This document shows positions 41,258-49,878 of a stretch of DNA of 64,000 nucleotides, piece by piece. The stretch's first letter is position 1. Every line of letters begins with the position of its first letter. The notes below the pieces were generated by a model that did no database searches, was not told where the DNA came from, and worked only from the letters and a program-made list of their open reading frames with translations. Made by a program: the position numbers and the translations under genes. Source of the DNA: Lysinibacillus_B sp031181585. GTDB lineage: Bacteria > Bacillota > Bacilli > Bacillales_A > Planococcaceae. The DNA lies in contig NZ_CP154840.1 of assembly GCF_047301505.1 (NCBI RefSeq), positions 2,170,001 through 2,234,000 of the forward strand, read 5' to 3'.

Positions 41258-41335
41258 ATGAAAAGGAAGGTCATCATATTCATTTATATTGAAGTGAAAA
41301 AGGGCAAAGCGCCAAAAGATACTGCAGCTGGATAA
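41258..41335 (+). CDS. Possible 25-residue peptide gene
   Basis: ATG at 41258 opens MKRKVIIFIYIEVKKGKAPK and continues DTAAG to TAA, 33 bases before a terminator. AAGGA lies about 15 bases upstream, too far for a good ribosome site. A short frame with a basic start and hydrophobic centre, but evidence is weak. Confidence 0.25.
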   Translation: MKRKVIIFIYIEVKKGKAPKDTAAG

Positions 41336-41367
41336 GTTGTACCATTTATCGATCGGGGTTACTAAAA

Positions 41368-41403
41368 AGAGAAATGAAGAGTCGCCTTCATTTCTCTTTT
41401 TTT
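41368..41403. terminator. Bidirectional terminator at the end of the siderophore operon
   Basis: AGAGAAATGAAG (41368-41379) and CTTCATTTCTCT (41386-41397) form a perfect 12 bp stem. Six T follow on the plus strand and five on the minus strand, where the ATPase gene ends 26 bases away. Confidence 0.9.
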
Positions 41404-41429
41404 ACTTTACAATGATAAAGCAGCTAGGG

Positions 41430-42242
41430 TTATTTAACATGAGTATGCGAATGATACCGCCCAATTGGTACGACAAGCGGTGTATGGGAGACAGGATCGT
41501 CTATGACGACACAGTTCATACCAAAAATGTCGTTAATTAATGAGTCGGTAATCACTTCCTTTGGCGACCCTTCAGACACTAATTGTCCATCCTTCATGGC
41601 AAAAATATAATCTGCATACCGCGCGGATAAATTAATATCATGCAATACCATTACAATGGTTGTACCATACTTTTTATTCAAATCCGTCAACAAATCCAAA
41701 ATCTCTACCTGATAGGTAATATCGAGGAATGTTGTAGGTTCATCAAGGAACAAAATATCCGTTTGCTGCGCGAGAGCCATTGCAATCCAAACACGCTGTC
41801 TTTGCCCCCCGGACAATTCATCGATATCTAAATCTGCAAATTCAGTTACCTTCATAATCTCCATTGCCTCAGCCACTGCTTCATAGTCCTTTTTTGTCCA
41901 GCCGCTAAATAATGATTGATGTGGAAAACGGCCACGTCCAATTAAATCAGCAACGGTAATGCCTTCAGGTACGATTGGTGATTGAGGCAGGACGCCTAGA
42001 ATTTGAGCTAATTTCTTTGGTGGAATTTTTCTGATTGCCTTGCCATCTAGCGTAATATCACCTTGTGAAGGTTTAATCAATTTTGCTAATGTTTTCAGTA
42101 ATGTAGATTTTCCGCAGCCATTTGAGCCGATAATCACGCTCATTTTATTGCTTGGAATTTCTAAATTGATATTGTGTAGTATAGTTTTTTCTTCATAGCC
42201 GGCTGCCAGGTGCTCTGCTCGAAACAAGTGCGACTTATCCAT
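41430..42242 (-). CDS. Siderophore ABC transporter ATP-binding protein
   Basis: A 270-residue ABC ATPase of the FecE/FhuC/YusV group: Walker A GSNGCGKST, Q-loop LPQSPIVPEG, signature LSGGQRQR, Walker B ILFLDEPT and the H-loop in VLHDINL. GITVADLIGRGRFPHQ is characteristic of ferric-siderophore ATPases. GGAGAATTATA precedes the ATG, which overlaps the stop of the upstream permease gene (TAATG). It powers iron-siderophore import with the two permeases. Confidence 0.94.
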   Translation of the reverse strand: MDKSHLFRAEHLAAGYEEKTILHNINLEIPSNKMSVIIGSNGCGKSTLLKTLAKLIKPSQGDITLDGKAIRKIPPKKLAQILGVLPQSPIVPEGITVADLIGRGRFPHQSLFSGWTKKDYEAVAEAMEIMKVTEFADLDIDELSGGQRQRVWIAMALAQQTDILFLDEPTTFLDITYQVEILDLLTDLNKKYGTTIVMVLHDINLSARYADYIFAMKDGQLVSEGSPKEVITDSLINDIFGMNCVVIDDPVSHTPLVVPIGRYHSHTHVK

Positions 42243-43279
42243 TATAATTCTCCTTTGCGATTCATTTTAATAAGTAAATAGATTAAATAAGGAGCACCTA
42301 TTAAACCGGTGATTACACCAACAGGGAAGCGATATTCAAACGCAAATTGGCCGATTAAATCAGCGATTAATACGATATTCACACCGACCAAGCCAGCTGG
42401 AATAATATTGGATGCACCAACACCGACTAATCTATTTGCAATAGGACCAGCAAGGAAAGAAATGAAGGCGATCGGACCTGTCGTAGCCGTGGCAATGGCA
42501 ACTAAAAATACGGCACATACAATTAAGATGAGTCGTGTTTTATCTGTTGAAATACCTAAAGAAGATGCGGTTTGTTCACCGAGTTCCAGTATACTCAATT
42601 GCTTCCCGTACATGATTGCAACTGGTGTTAAAATAAGAACCGCTACCATAAGCGGGGGAAGTTCGGTTAATTGAGATCCATTTAAGCTGCCACTTAGCCA
42701 GCGAAGTGCTGCAGAAATATCTTGCTGCGCACTTATGAGCATTAAATAAGAAATAACAGCATCTAGCATAGCTTGAATGGCGATACCAATTAATATAAGG
42801 CGTCCGATTGAAAAGGCTTTGCCCTTTGATAAGACATACATCACAATGACGGTGGCAAGACCTGCTATTACAGAGGCAATCGAAACAACTGTATTACTTG
42901 AATGAAGTACTGTTATACAAAATACAGCTGCTACACTCGATCCGGATGTAATCCCCAGTACGTTAGGATTTGCCAGGGGATTGCGCAGCATTGTTTGAAA
43001 AATATAACCCGCTACCCCAAAGGCAAAACCGGCAAATAAACCAGCCAGCATACGAGGGAAACGAATCGTATTCACAGCAAATGTAACACCTTGAATCTGC
43101 TCTCCAAATAAGGAACGAACGACTTCATTTACAGGATAAATTGTATTTCCGAGCATGAGCATGAGACAACATAAGAAGCTTGTACTGAGCGTAAGAATAC
43201 CCGTTACAAGTAACCAGCGTCTACGTCTTTTTTGCATCCCTGAACGTATAAAGTTAATTTCAATAGATTCATTTTTCAT
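42242..43279 (-). CDS. Siderophore ABC transporter permease (second)
   Basis: A 345-residue FecCD-type permease with about ten membrane segments. FRFPRMLAGLFAGFAFGVAG and the coupling-loop segment GPIAFISFLAGPIANRLVG match the family. It starts inside an ATGA overlap with the first permease gene. The pair should form a heterodimeric channel for a ferric siderophore. Confidence 0.94.
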   Translation of the reverse strand: MKNESIEINFIRSGMQKRRRRWLLVTGILTLSTSFLCCLMLMLGNTIYPVNEVVRSLFGEQIQGVTFAVNTIRFPRMLAGLFAGFAFGVAGYIFQTMLRNPLANPNVLGITSGSSVAAVFCITVLHSSNTVVSIASVIAGLATVIVMYVLSKGKAFSIGRLILIGIAIQAMLDAVISYLMLISAQQDISAALRWLSGSLNGSQLTELPPLMVAVLILTPVAIMYGKQLSILELGEQTASSLGISTDKTRLILIVCAVFLVAIATATTGPIAFISFLAGPIANRLVGVGASNIIPAGLVGVNIVLIADLIGQFAFEYRFPVGVITGLIGAPYLIYLLIKMNRKGEL

Positions 43280-44313
43280 AATGACCGCACTTTCGATTTC
43301 TTTGCTAATAATATAAGGATTGGTGCACCGATAAAGGCAGTAACAACGCCCACTTCAAGCTCTCCAGGACTGCCGATTACCCGGCCTAAACAATCAGAAA
43401 TAATTAAAATAATAGCTCCTGATAAAGCGGACATCGGAATAACAAAGCGTAAATCCGGTCCTAAAATGAGGCGCATTACATGAGTTGAAAGAAGTCCGAT
43501 AAACCCGATTGGGCCGGCTAAAGCCGTTGCAGCCCCACATAGCAGAACACCGCCTAGTGCAGCACTAAATCGCAGGAAAGTTGGATGCACGCCTAAACTC
43601 GATGCAACTTCATCGCCCAGTGCTAAAGCATTCAATGCTGGAGCTGTGATAAATGCAATACCAAGACCTACGAGTAAAAAGGGAATAAACGTGACAATGC
43701 TGTCCCAAGTACCTGAACCAACACTGCCAATTTGCCAAAATCGGAACTGGTCCATTGCATAAGTGCTCGGTATCATAATAGCTGTTACAAGCGAAGATAG
43801 GGCAGCTGTCGTTGCCGCTCCAGCAAGAACAAGCTTGATTGGTGTAGCTCCGCCTCTTCCTAACGAGCCGATTCCGAAAACAAAAATAGCCGTCAGACCG
43901 GCACCAATCAATGCGAACCAAATATACTGATTTGCAGACGTAATATTTAAATAAGCTATACCGAAAACAACAAATAACGAAGCGCCTGTATTTACCCCCA
44001 GAATACTTGGGTCGGCAAGAGGGTTGCGGGTAACCGCTTGCATAAGCGCACCCGCAACCCCTAGAGCTGCTCCGCAAAACAGAGCAAATATCGTTCTAGA
44101 AACGCGTTTTCTAATAATGTTCGCACCATGAGAATCCCGGTCCGGATAAAATAATCCATCCACCAATTCCTGCATGCTGATTGCTCTAGCCCCAAAGAGC
44201 AGTGAAGCTGCAATACTAGCAATTAGTAATAGCACTAACACTATCAGCGTAATTTTAAAGTTTTTCGGTAAATGAAAGTCGTTTTTTTTACCCAAAACCG
44301 AAGAATTATTCAT
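43276..44313 (-). CDS. Siderophore ABC transporter permease (first)
   Basis: A FecCD permease of about 345 residues with some ten spans. VSRTIFALFCGAALGVAGAL and GPIGFIGLLSTHVMRLILG are the usual motifs. The ATG at 44313 overlaps the end of the binding-protein gene by eight bases; a TTG at 44337 would overlap it by 32 and lacks a ribosome site. Translation is probably coupled to the upstream gene. Confidence 0.92.
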   Translation of the reverse strand: MNNSSVLGKKNDFHLPKNFKITLIVLVLLLIASIAASLLFGARAISMQELVDGLFYPDRDSHGANIIRKRVSRTIFALFCGAALGVAGALMQAVTRNPLADPSILGVNTGASLFVVFGIAYLNITSANQYIWFALIGAGLTAIFVFGIGSLGRGGATPIKLVLAGAATTAALSSLVTAIMIPSTYAMDQFRFWQIGSVGSGTWDSIVTFIPFLLVGLGIAFITAPALNALALGDEVASSLGVHPTFLRFSAALGGVLLCGAATALAGPIGFIGLLSTHVMRLILGPDLRFVIPMSALSGAIILIISDCLGRVIGSPGELEVGVVTAFIGAPILILLAKKSKVRSL

Positions 44314-45358
44314 TGATCTTATCGATTGCTCCGCCAATTAATTCTAGGTATTCATCAATTGTATACTCAATGGATAAAGGGTTAGGTGTTCCGGCAGCTA
44401 CTAATGGAGTGTCAGCTGTAATAAATGCAACTGAACCTCGTTCAACCGCTGGAATCTTGCCAAGCAATGGGTCAGCCTGGATAGCAGCTAACAAGTCTGC
44501 ATTCCCATAACCGACGATTAAGTCTGCATCATATAAAGCTTCTGTGTTTTCAGCACTTAAATTTAATGAATAGCTTGTTGGATCTGTAATTAATTCTGTA
44601 ATGCTTTCAGGAACAGACAAGCCTAATTCATGTAAGAAAGCAACACGTGAATCCACAGGTGTGTAAATATGTAACTGGGATAGGTCTTGCTCAGAGAAGT
44701 TTACCCAAACCACTTTTTTACCATCAATTTGTGGATATGCTTCTAATTTTTCAGCAATCATCTTTTCAACATCTGCAATCAGTTGTTTACCTTCTTCTTC
44801 CATACCCATCCCTTTAGAGTTGAGCTCTACTTGTTCGCGCCAAGTAGTTGCCCACGGAGCTGTTGGGTATGCGACAACTGGTGCGATTTGTGTTAATAAA
44901 TCATAGTCTTCCTGAGTAATACCTGAATAAGAGGCTAGAATAACATCTGGCTTTGCATCTGAAATGGCTTCAAAATCAAGGCCGTCCGTATCCATAAATA
45001 CGTTTGGATCTGTTACACCAAGCTCATCTAACTTTTCTTTTGTCCAAGGTAATAAACCGCTGTCATCTTGCACACCAAAATTTGCTGCCGAGAAGCCAAC
45101 CGGTACAACACCTAAAGCTAATGCCACATCATGGTTTGCCCATTGAACTGTCACAATACGTTCAGGTTTTTTCTCAATCACCGTTTCTCCTAAAGCGTGC
45201 TTAATTGTGATTGGGTATGCTGTTTCAGACTCAGTTTCAGTTTCAGTTTCTGAAGTGCCGGCAGATTTATTTACTTTTGTTGATGACTCATCAGAGCAGC
45301 CTACTAAAGCAAATAACATCATGACTGCCATTAACATGGTGAAAACTGTTTTTTTCAT
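44306..45358 (-). CDS. Iron-siderophore binding lipoprotein
   Basis: A 350-residue cluster A-II (FhuD/YfiY-type) binding protein. The signal peptide ends at the lipobox ALVGC (Cys22), followed by a Thr/Glu-rich linker (TSETETETESETAYP) and the bilobed PBP fold (ERIVTVQWANHDVALALGVV, KPDVILASYSGITQEDYDLL). The ATG at 45358 has AAGGAAGG seven bases upstream and gives a proper signal peptide; the longer frame from 45415 is rejected. First gene of the operon, behind a Fur box. Confidence 0.93.
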   Translation of the reverse strand: MKKTVFTMLMAVMMLFALVGCSDESSTKVNKSAGTSETETETESETAYPITIKHALGETVIEKKPERIVTVQWANHDVALALGVVPVGFSAANFGVQDDSGLLPWTKEKLDELGVTDPNVFMDTDGLDFEAISDAKPDVILASYSGITQEDYDLLTQIAPVVAYPTAPWATTWREQVELNSKGMGMEEEGKQLIADVEKMIAEKLEAYPQIDGKKVVWVNFSEQDLSQLHIYTPVDSRVAFLHELGLSVPESITELITDPTSYSLNLSAENTEALYDADLIVGYGNADLLAAIQADPLLGKIPAVERGSVAFITADTPLVAAGTPNPLSIEYTIDEYLELIGGAIDKINE

Positions 45359-45422
45359 GTTCGTACCTTCCTTTTTCTTATGAATGAGTGAATAAATGAA
45401 GATTCTTTTCAACAAAATAATT

Positions 45423-45443
45423 GAAAAAGATTCTCATTATCAC
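45423..45443 (-). promoter_or_regulatory. Fur box of the siderophore operon
   Basis: On the minus strand the site reads TGATAATGAGAATC followed by TTTTTCA, close to the Fur 7-1-7 consensus TGATAAT-N-ATTATCA in its first half. It lies just downstream of TTGACA (near 45475) and a TATAAC-like -10, so bound Fur-iron would block the start site. It may also affect the divergent reductase gene. Confidence 0.72.
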
Positions 45444-45536
45444 TAAAGAATGTTATACTTGTAACCAACTTATGTCAATACAGTTTCTTAAAATTTAGTT
45501 TATTAATTTTGTACTGAAATTTCGGAGGAATGAATA

Positions 45537-46568
45537 ATGAATATATACGATGTGACGATTATTGGCGGCGGACCTGCAGGATTGTATAGTGCGTTTTACA
45601 GCGGCTTAAGGGATTTAAAAACAAAGATTATCGAATTCCAGCCAAAGCTTGGCGGAAAAATCAATATTTTTTCTGAAAAAATGTTATGGGATGTTGGTGG
45701 TCAGCCGCCGATCCTAGCCGGGGACTTTGTTGAGAATCTAAAGCAGCAGGCGATGACTTTCGATCCGACAATTTGTTTAAATTCAAAAGTACATGAAATC
45801 CGAAAAAAGAATGGGGTATTTGTAATCGAGACAACGGATGGAAAATATCACTATTCTAAAACTGTTATTATAGCGACTGGCGGCGGCATTTTTAGCCCGA
45901 TTAAGCTTGAAATTGAAGGTGCTGAAAAATATGAAATGAAAAATCTCCACTATACAATTAAAGGCTTAGAGCGTTTTGCGGGTCATGAAGTGTTAATTTC
46001 AGGCGGGGGCAACGGTGCAATTGATTGGGCGGTCGAACTATTACACGTAGCCAAGAAAGTAACGGTCATTTACCGTAAAGAAGAATTGACAGCACATGAA
46101 GCACAAATCAAAAAACTGCGAGATCATAATGTAGATATACTGCTAAATGCGGAAATCACTTCGTTGTTGTCTAATGAAGATAAATCAAAAATTGAAACAG
46201 CCGTAATTAAGCAAAATGGTCAAATATTATCGATCAATGTGGACGATATTGTGATCAGCCATGGATATAATAGAGAGGTTTCGTTACATTTCGCACCTGA
46301 AATTGAGCCGGAGAAAAAAGATAATTATTGTTTAGTTAGTACTGGACAATGCAAGACGACTGTTCCTGGTATTTTCGCTGCGGGGGATATTGTCACTTAT
46401 AATGATAAGGTCGGCTTAATTTTAGGTACATTCCAAGATGCAGTCCTCGCAGTGAACAGTGCAAAGCTCTATATGGAACCAGAGGCAAATGAATATGGAA
46501 TGGTCTCCTCACATAATGACAAATTCAAAGAGAAGAACCAGCAAATTTTAGAGCGAAAGTTTGCTTAG
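45537..46568 (+). CDS. Ferredoxin/flavodoxin-NADP reductase (TrxR-like, YcgT/YumC type)
   Basis: A 343-residue two-Rossmann flavoprotein. The FAD motif GGGPAGLYSAFYSGL lies at 10-24, the NADPH motif SGGGNGAIDWAVELL near 158-172, and the second FAD motif GIFAAGDIV near 283. There is no CxxC pair, which separates it from thioredoxin reductase and places it with the ferredoxin-NADP reductases. Divergent from a Fur-boxed siderophore importer, it may supply electrons for iron release from ferric siderophore. CGGAGGAATGAAT precedes the start. Confidence 0.9.
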   Translation: MNIYDVTIIGGGPAGLYSAFYSGLRDLKTKIIEFQPKLGGKINIFSEKMLWDVGGQPPILAGDFVENLKQQAMTFDPTICLNSKVHEIRKKNGVFVIETTDGKYHYSKTVIIATGGGIFSPIKLEIEGAEKYEMKNLHYTIKGLERFAGHEVLISGGGNGAIDWAVELLHVAKKVTVIYRKEELTAHEAQIKKLRDHNVDILLNAEITSLLSNEDKSKIETAVIKQNGQILSINVDDIVISHGYNREVSLHFAPEIEPEKKDNYCLVSTGQCKTTVPGIFAAGDIVTYNDKVGLILGTFQDAVLAVNSAKLYMEPEANEYGMVSSHNDKFKEKNQQILERKFA

Positions 46569-46695
46569 GTACAGTAAACAGCTAATTGACTTGAGGTGAA
46601 TCCATAAGCTCCTATTCATTATAAGTAACGGAGTATCGGTCCCTCGCATGAAAGTTATGTTTCCCTTTTACAAAAAAACCTTGAAATAATACAAG

Positions 46696-46720
46696 CGCAG
46701 ACACCATTCAGATGTCTGCG
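46696..46720 (+). terminator. Terminator after the reductase gene
   Basis: CGCAGACA (46696-46703) and TGTCTGCG (46713-46720) form a perfect 8 bp stem; TCTTCAATTT follows, a weak U-tract. Confidence 0.65.
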
Positions 46721-46765
46721 TCTTCAATTTCTTCGAAATCTAAAAATATAAATGGAAAAATTTAC

Positions 46766-46795
46766 TTGACGAAACATTCCCTTTTTCTATATAGT
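46766..46795 (+). promoter_or_regulatory. Promoter of the second T-box transcript
   Basis: TTGACG (46766-46771), an 18-base spacer and TATAGT (46790-46795). Transcription would start near 46802. Confidence 0.75.
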
Positions 46796-46801
46796 TTTCG
46801 T

Positions 46802-47030
46802 AACCTCATATTGATTCAGTGATCGGAAGTAGTAGGAATATCCCGTCTTAGAGAGAGCTGTCGGCTGGTGGAAGACAGCATTCGGAATTTCGAACTCGTC
46901 CGGGAGGATTCATGCTAAAGGAAACCAGGCATGGACGGCAGCTACCGTTATAGTATAAGTGGACCGATTATGGTCAATGAGAGTGGTACCGCGGAAATAA
47001 CTTCGCCTCTTTTTAAGAGGGGAAGTTTTT
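46802..47030 (+). ncRNA. T-box leader with leucine-type specifier, upstream of a GNAT gene
   Basis: Landmarks: AGAGAGAG, stem I apex GCTGTC/GACAGC around GGCTGGTGGAA, specifier candidate CTC at 46895-46897 preceded by GAA and five bases before GGAG, T-box GAGAGTGGTACCGCGG at 46979-46994, and terminator AACTTCGCCTCTT/AAGAGGGGAAGTT (46999-47011, 47015-47027) with five T. The CTC-N5-GGAG spacing equals that in the argS leader. Leucine specificity is inferred; T-box identity is firm. Confidence 0.9.
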
Positions 47031-47053
47031 ATTTTTTAAAGGGGGATGATGAG

Positions 47054-47578
47054 ATGAATATTCAAATTCGAAAAGCTGTGTGGGAAGATTCGGAAGAAAT
47101 TGCAAAGGTACATGTGGAGAGCTGGAGAACGACGTATAGCGGGATTATGAAAGACTCCATAATTGCTGGACTGGATGTAGGAAAAAGAACAGAGCTGTGG
47201 AAAAACAACTTGACTATAGAAGGAAATCTCGTAGTAGTTGCTGAGAAGAATGGGCAAATTATTGGATTTGCCTGTGGTTCAGCAGTGAAAGAAGGGGAGT
47301 ACCCTGAATATGATGGCGATGTTACAGCAATCTACTTTTACAAAGAAGAACAGGGTAACGGATACGGAAAGCTGCTTTTAGATGCGCTGTTTCAAGAGTT
47401 TTGCCAAACGGGCTTCCGTAATGCGATTGTAAAGGTGCTCGATCAGAATAACAGCAGATACTTTTATGAAAAACTTGGCGCTAGGTTAATTGACAGCCAG
47501 GAGGTACCCCAATATGGTGAGGGGTTGAACTTGTTGACATATGGGTGGGAAAATCTTCCGCCTCTTGCAAGAATATAA
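47054..47578 (+). CDS. GNAT-family acetyltransferase under T-box control
   Basis: A 174-residue GNAT: IAKVHVESWRTTYSGIM begins the fold, VTAIYFYKEEQGNGYGKLLLDALFQEF is the acetyl-CoA motif and SRYFYEKLGARLIDSQEVP the C-terminal element. The WRTTY.GI pattern occurs in several small-molecule and toxin acetyltransferases. The ATG at 47054 has AAAGGGGGAT eight bases upstream and lies just after the T-box terminator. It is the only gene directly behind the leader, so its amount should rise when charged tRNA falls. The substrate is unknown. Confidence 0.88.
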   Translation: MNIQIRKAVWEDSEEIAKVHVESWRTTYSGIMKDSIIAGLDVGKRTELWKNNLTIEGNLVVVAEKNGQIIGFACGSAVKEGEYPEYDGDVTAIYFYKEEQGNGYGKLLLDALFQEFCQTGFRNAIVKVLDQNNSRYFYEKLGARLIDSQEVPQYGEGLNLLTYGWENLPPLARI

Positions 47579-47753
47579 AGACTGATAAAAATGGTATTGC
47601 TGCTTTATGGCGAAGCCCTCTAAGCATATTCTCTTCTAGTACAATCAGAAACCCTATCATGTTGCGGAGAAGAAATAGGATGCCATATAATGGAGTGATA
47701 CAACGAATTTAATAATTTATATATTCAATTAAGTTAACAACGGGGGAAGCATT

Positions 47754-48455
47754 ATGTTACAGGGCAAAACAGTGTTGATTACAAGTGGCGGAACGATGGA
47801 AAAGTGGGATGATGTCCGGGGCCATACAAACCTTTCAAAAGGAACAATGGGGTGTATGCTGGCAGAAAAAGCATTGGCAGCTGGCGCAAAAGTCATTTAT
47901 ATGCATGGCTATTTCGCAAAACTGCCTGAGCAAGCGGAACAAATGCAGCTAGTAAGGTTTGAAGGGATAGAAGATCTTGGTTCAAAGCTAAAAGGAATGC
48001 TGGAGCAAAAGCAAGTAGATGTGGTCATTATGGCAGTAGCAGGCTCTGATTGGGTGATTGATAAAGTTTTTAATCAGTCAGGCAAAGAAATGACTGAAAA
48101 AGGCAAAATGCCATCGGATGAGCCGCCGGTTATTCATTTTAAAAAAGCACCAAAACTTCTTGCCGAAATTAAGAAATGGGCGCCACATACAACGCTTGTC
48201 GGTTTCAAACTGGAAGCGACCGAAGATATGGATTACTTAATTAGCCGGGCTAGACTGAGAATGGAAACATCAGATGCACAAATGATGGTGGCGAATACGT
48301 CCAAATCTCTCTATGGCAAGGAAGAGCCGCACCTTCTTATCAAGCGAAATGGAGAAATACAAGAAGTGAGCGGTAAGGAACAGGCGGCACAGTCTTTAAT
48401 AGAAGCTTTAAAAGGAGAATTATCTCATAAAGAGAAAACAGGTATGTCCTTATGA
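47754..48455 (+). CDS. Stand-alone CoaB-like protein (phosphopantothenoylcysteine synthetase family)
   Basis: A 233-residue DFP/CoaB-domain protein without the CoaC half. VLITSGGTMEKWDDVRGHTNLSKG is the nucleotide-binding start, VDVVIMAVAGSDWVI the central strand, VIHFKKAPKLLAEI the conserved Lys segment and TTLVGFKLE the usual CoaB strand. A bifunctional CoaBC is normal in Bacillales, so this is likely an extra paralogue. CoaB itself joins 4'-phosphopantothenate and cysteine. GGGGGAAGCATT leads the ATG. The stop overlaps the next gene by four bases. Confidence 0.82.
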   Translation: MLQGKTVLITSGGTMEKWDDVRGHTNLSKGTMGCMLAEKALAAGAKVIYMHGYFAKLPEQAEQMQLVRFEGIEDLGSKLKGMLEQKQVDVVIMAVAGSDWVIDKVFNQSGKEMTEKGKMPSDEPPVIHFKKAPKLLAEIKKWAPHTTLVGFKLEATEDMDYLISRARLRMETSDAQMMVANTSKSLYGKEEPHLLIKRNGEIQEVSGKEQAAQSLIEALKGELSHKEKTGMSL

Positions 48456-49200
48456 AAATTGAAGAAGCTGTCAAGAAGCTTGTTGCTAGTTTGAAGCAGG
48501 ATCAGCTTGTGCAGGCAATCTTTTTAAAGGGGTCGATGGGGAGAAATGAGCACGATGAATATTCTGATATTGATTTATACTGCCTTGTAGACAAGGAAGA
48601 TGTGGAGAAGTTCCTCCCCAGGCGTTTAGACCACGTGCGGGCATATAAGGAACTGTTGTTTCACGATGATATTTATATAATTGCACCGCAAATATTAGCA
48701 GTGTATGAAGATCTTGTACATCTCGATTTGTTTACGGTGACGAAAGAGACTTATATTGCAAAGGACTTGGTAAAAGTTTTGTATGACCCAGATGGAAGGC
48801 TAGACGCTCTTATCTGTCAGCATAGTCTTTCGCTTGAAAAAGAAGAGTATGGTTCTTCTATCAGTATTATTACAGCCACAAGCGGGGCAATGATCTATGG
48901 TCCATCCAAATGCTTAATCATTCACTCGTCCATTTCTCTAAATTGTTGTTACATATTTATTGTCCGGAGCGAGCACAGCTTGGTATGAAGACGCTCGAAC
49001 GGTCTCTGCCGGCAAAACCGCTGAAAAAGCTCAAACATATTTATCAGTACTTAAATGTAGAAGAACATCATCAGGCAGCACAGCTGCTAATGAACTTTGT
49101 CGAATGCGAAGAAACTTCTATCACAAAGTTTGTCCCTGAACCAGAGGTGAGCTTTCCAGTATGGCGCGTAATGAAAAAGAAATTAAACGAGGAGGAATAG
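48452..49200 (+). pseudogene. Nucleotidyltransferase, broken by a -1 frameshift
   Basis: The first frame (from ATG 48452) has a nucleotidyltransferase core, AIFLKGSMGRNEHDEYSDID, with the GS and DxD metal motif, to about residue 130. After LEKEEY it loses sense. A second frame, open across the same point, continues with YSHKRGNDLWSIQMLNHSL and LGMKTLERSLPAKPLKKLKH to 49200, reading as the expected helical C-terminal domain. Adding one base to the A5 run at 48837-48841 would join them (LEKRRVWFFYQ). It may be a pseudogene, a phase-variable gene or a sequence error. Confidence 0.78.
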
Positions 49201-49205
49201 CATAT

Positions 49206-49748
49206 ATGTTTTGTATAAAGGTAGATGAGGAAGTATCGCTAGGATTATTTGAAAAACGTCATGCGAAGGAATTAGCAGAGCTGATCGACTCCTCACGCAC
49301 GTATTTACGAGAGTGGCTGCCATGGGTTGATTATTCAACAACAACGCAGGATTCCGAGCAGTTTATCCAGTACTCCCTTGAACAATTCGCACGAAATGAC
49401 GGCTTTCAATTAGCTATTCGCTATAAGGGGCGAATTGCCGGCATCATCGGATTGCACAATATCAATTGGTCCAACAGGTCTACTTCCATCGGCTACTGGC
49501 TCGGTGAAGGTTTTCAAGGAAAAGGCTTAATGACAAAAGCATGTGCAGCTGCAGCGGCATATTGCTTCGAAGAGCTTGAACTTCACCGAATTGAAATACG
49601 GGCCGCAGCAGGCAACCAAAAGAGCCAGGCCATTCCGGAAAGGCTTGGTTTTCAGAAAGAAGGCTGTATAAGGGAAAGTGAATGGCTGTACGATCATTTT
49701 GTGGATCACTATGTATATGGGTTATTGAAGAGGGATTACCAGGGTTAA
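49206..49748 (+). CDS. RimJ/RimL-type GNAT acetyltransferase
   Basis: A 180-residue GNAT of the RimL/YdaF group: RTYLREWLPWVDYSTT (typical WLPW), IGYWLGEGFQGKGLMTKACAA as the acetyl-CoA motif, and ELHRIEIRAAAGNQKSQAIPERLGFQKEG as the signature. Members acetylate ribosomal proteins or other N-terminal amines; the true target is open. The ATG at 49206 follows GAGGAGGAATAGCATAT. It lies five bases after the broken nucleotidyltransferase and likely shares its transcript. Confidence 0.9.
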   Translation: MFCIKVDEEVSLGLFEKRHAKELAELIDSSRTYLREWLPWVDYSTTTQDSEQFIQYSLEQFARNDGFQLAIRYKGRIAGIIGLHNINWSNRSTSIGYWLGEGFQGKGLMTKACAAAAAYCFEELELHRIEIRAAAGNQKSQAIPERLGFQKEGCIRESEWLYDHFVDHYVYGLLKRDYQG

Positions 49749-49878
49749 CGCTTCACTTATATCTTCGATGTTGGACAACACCTTCAAATCGGAAAGATGA
49801 CTATGAAAGGCTGAGACCATTCGCGTTACCATTCACCATTCTATTGGTGGACTTATGAAACAGCAGTAAATGAATAAA

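Noticed and set aside
43610..44077. 155-codon Cys/Ser/Tyr-rich minus frame inside a permease gene
   Set aside because: Its composition is that of an out-of-frame shadow of a hydrophobic protein.
46931..47053. GNAT gene extended upstream to 46931
   Set aside because: These codons are the T-box antiterminator region; AAAGGGGGAT places the start at 47054.
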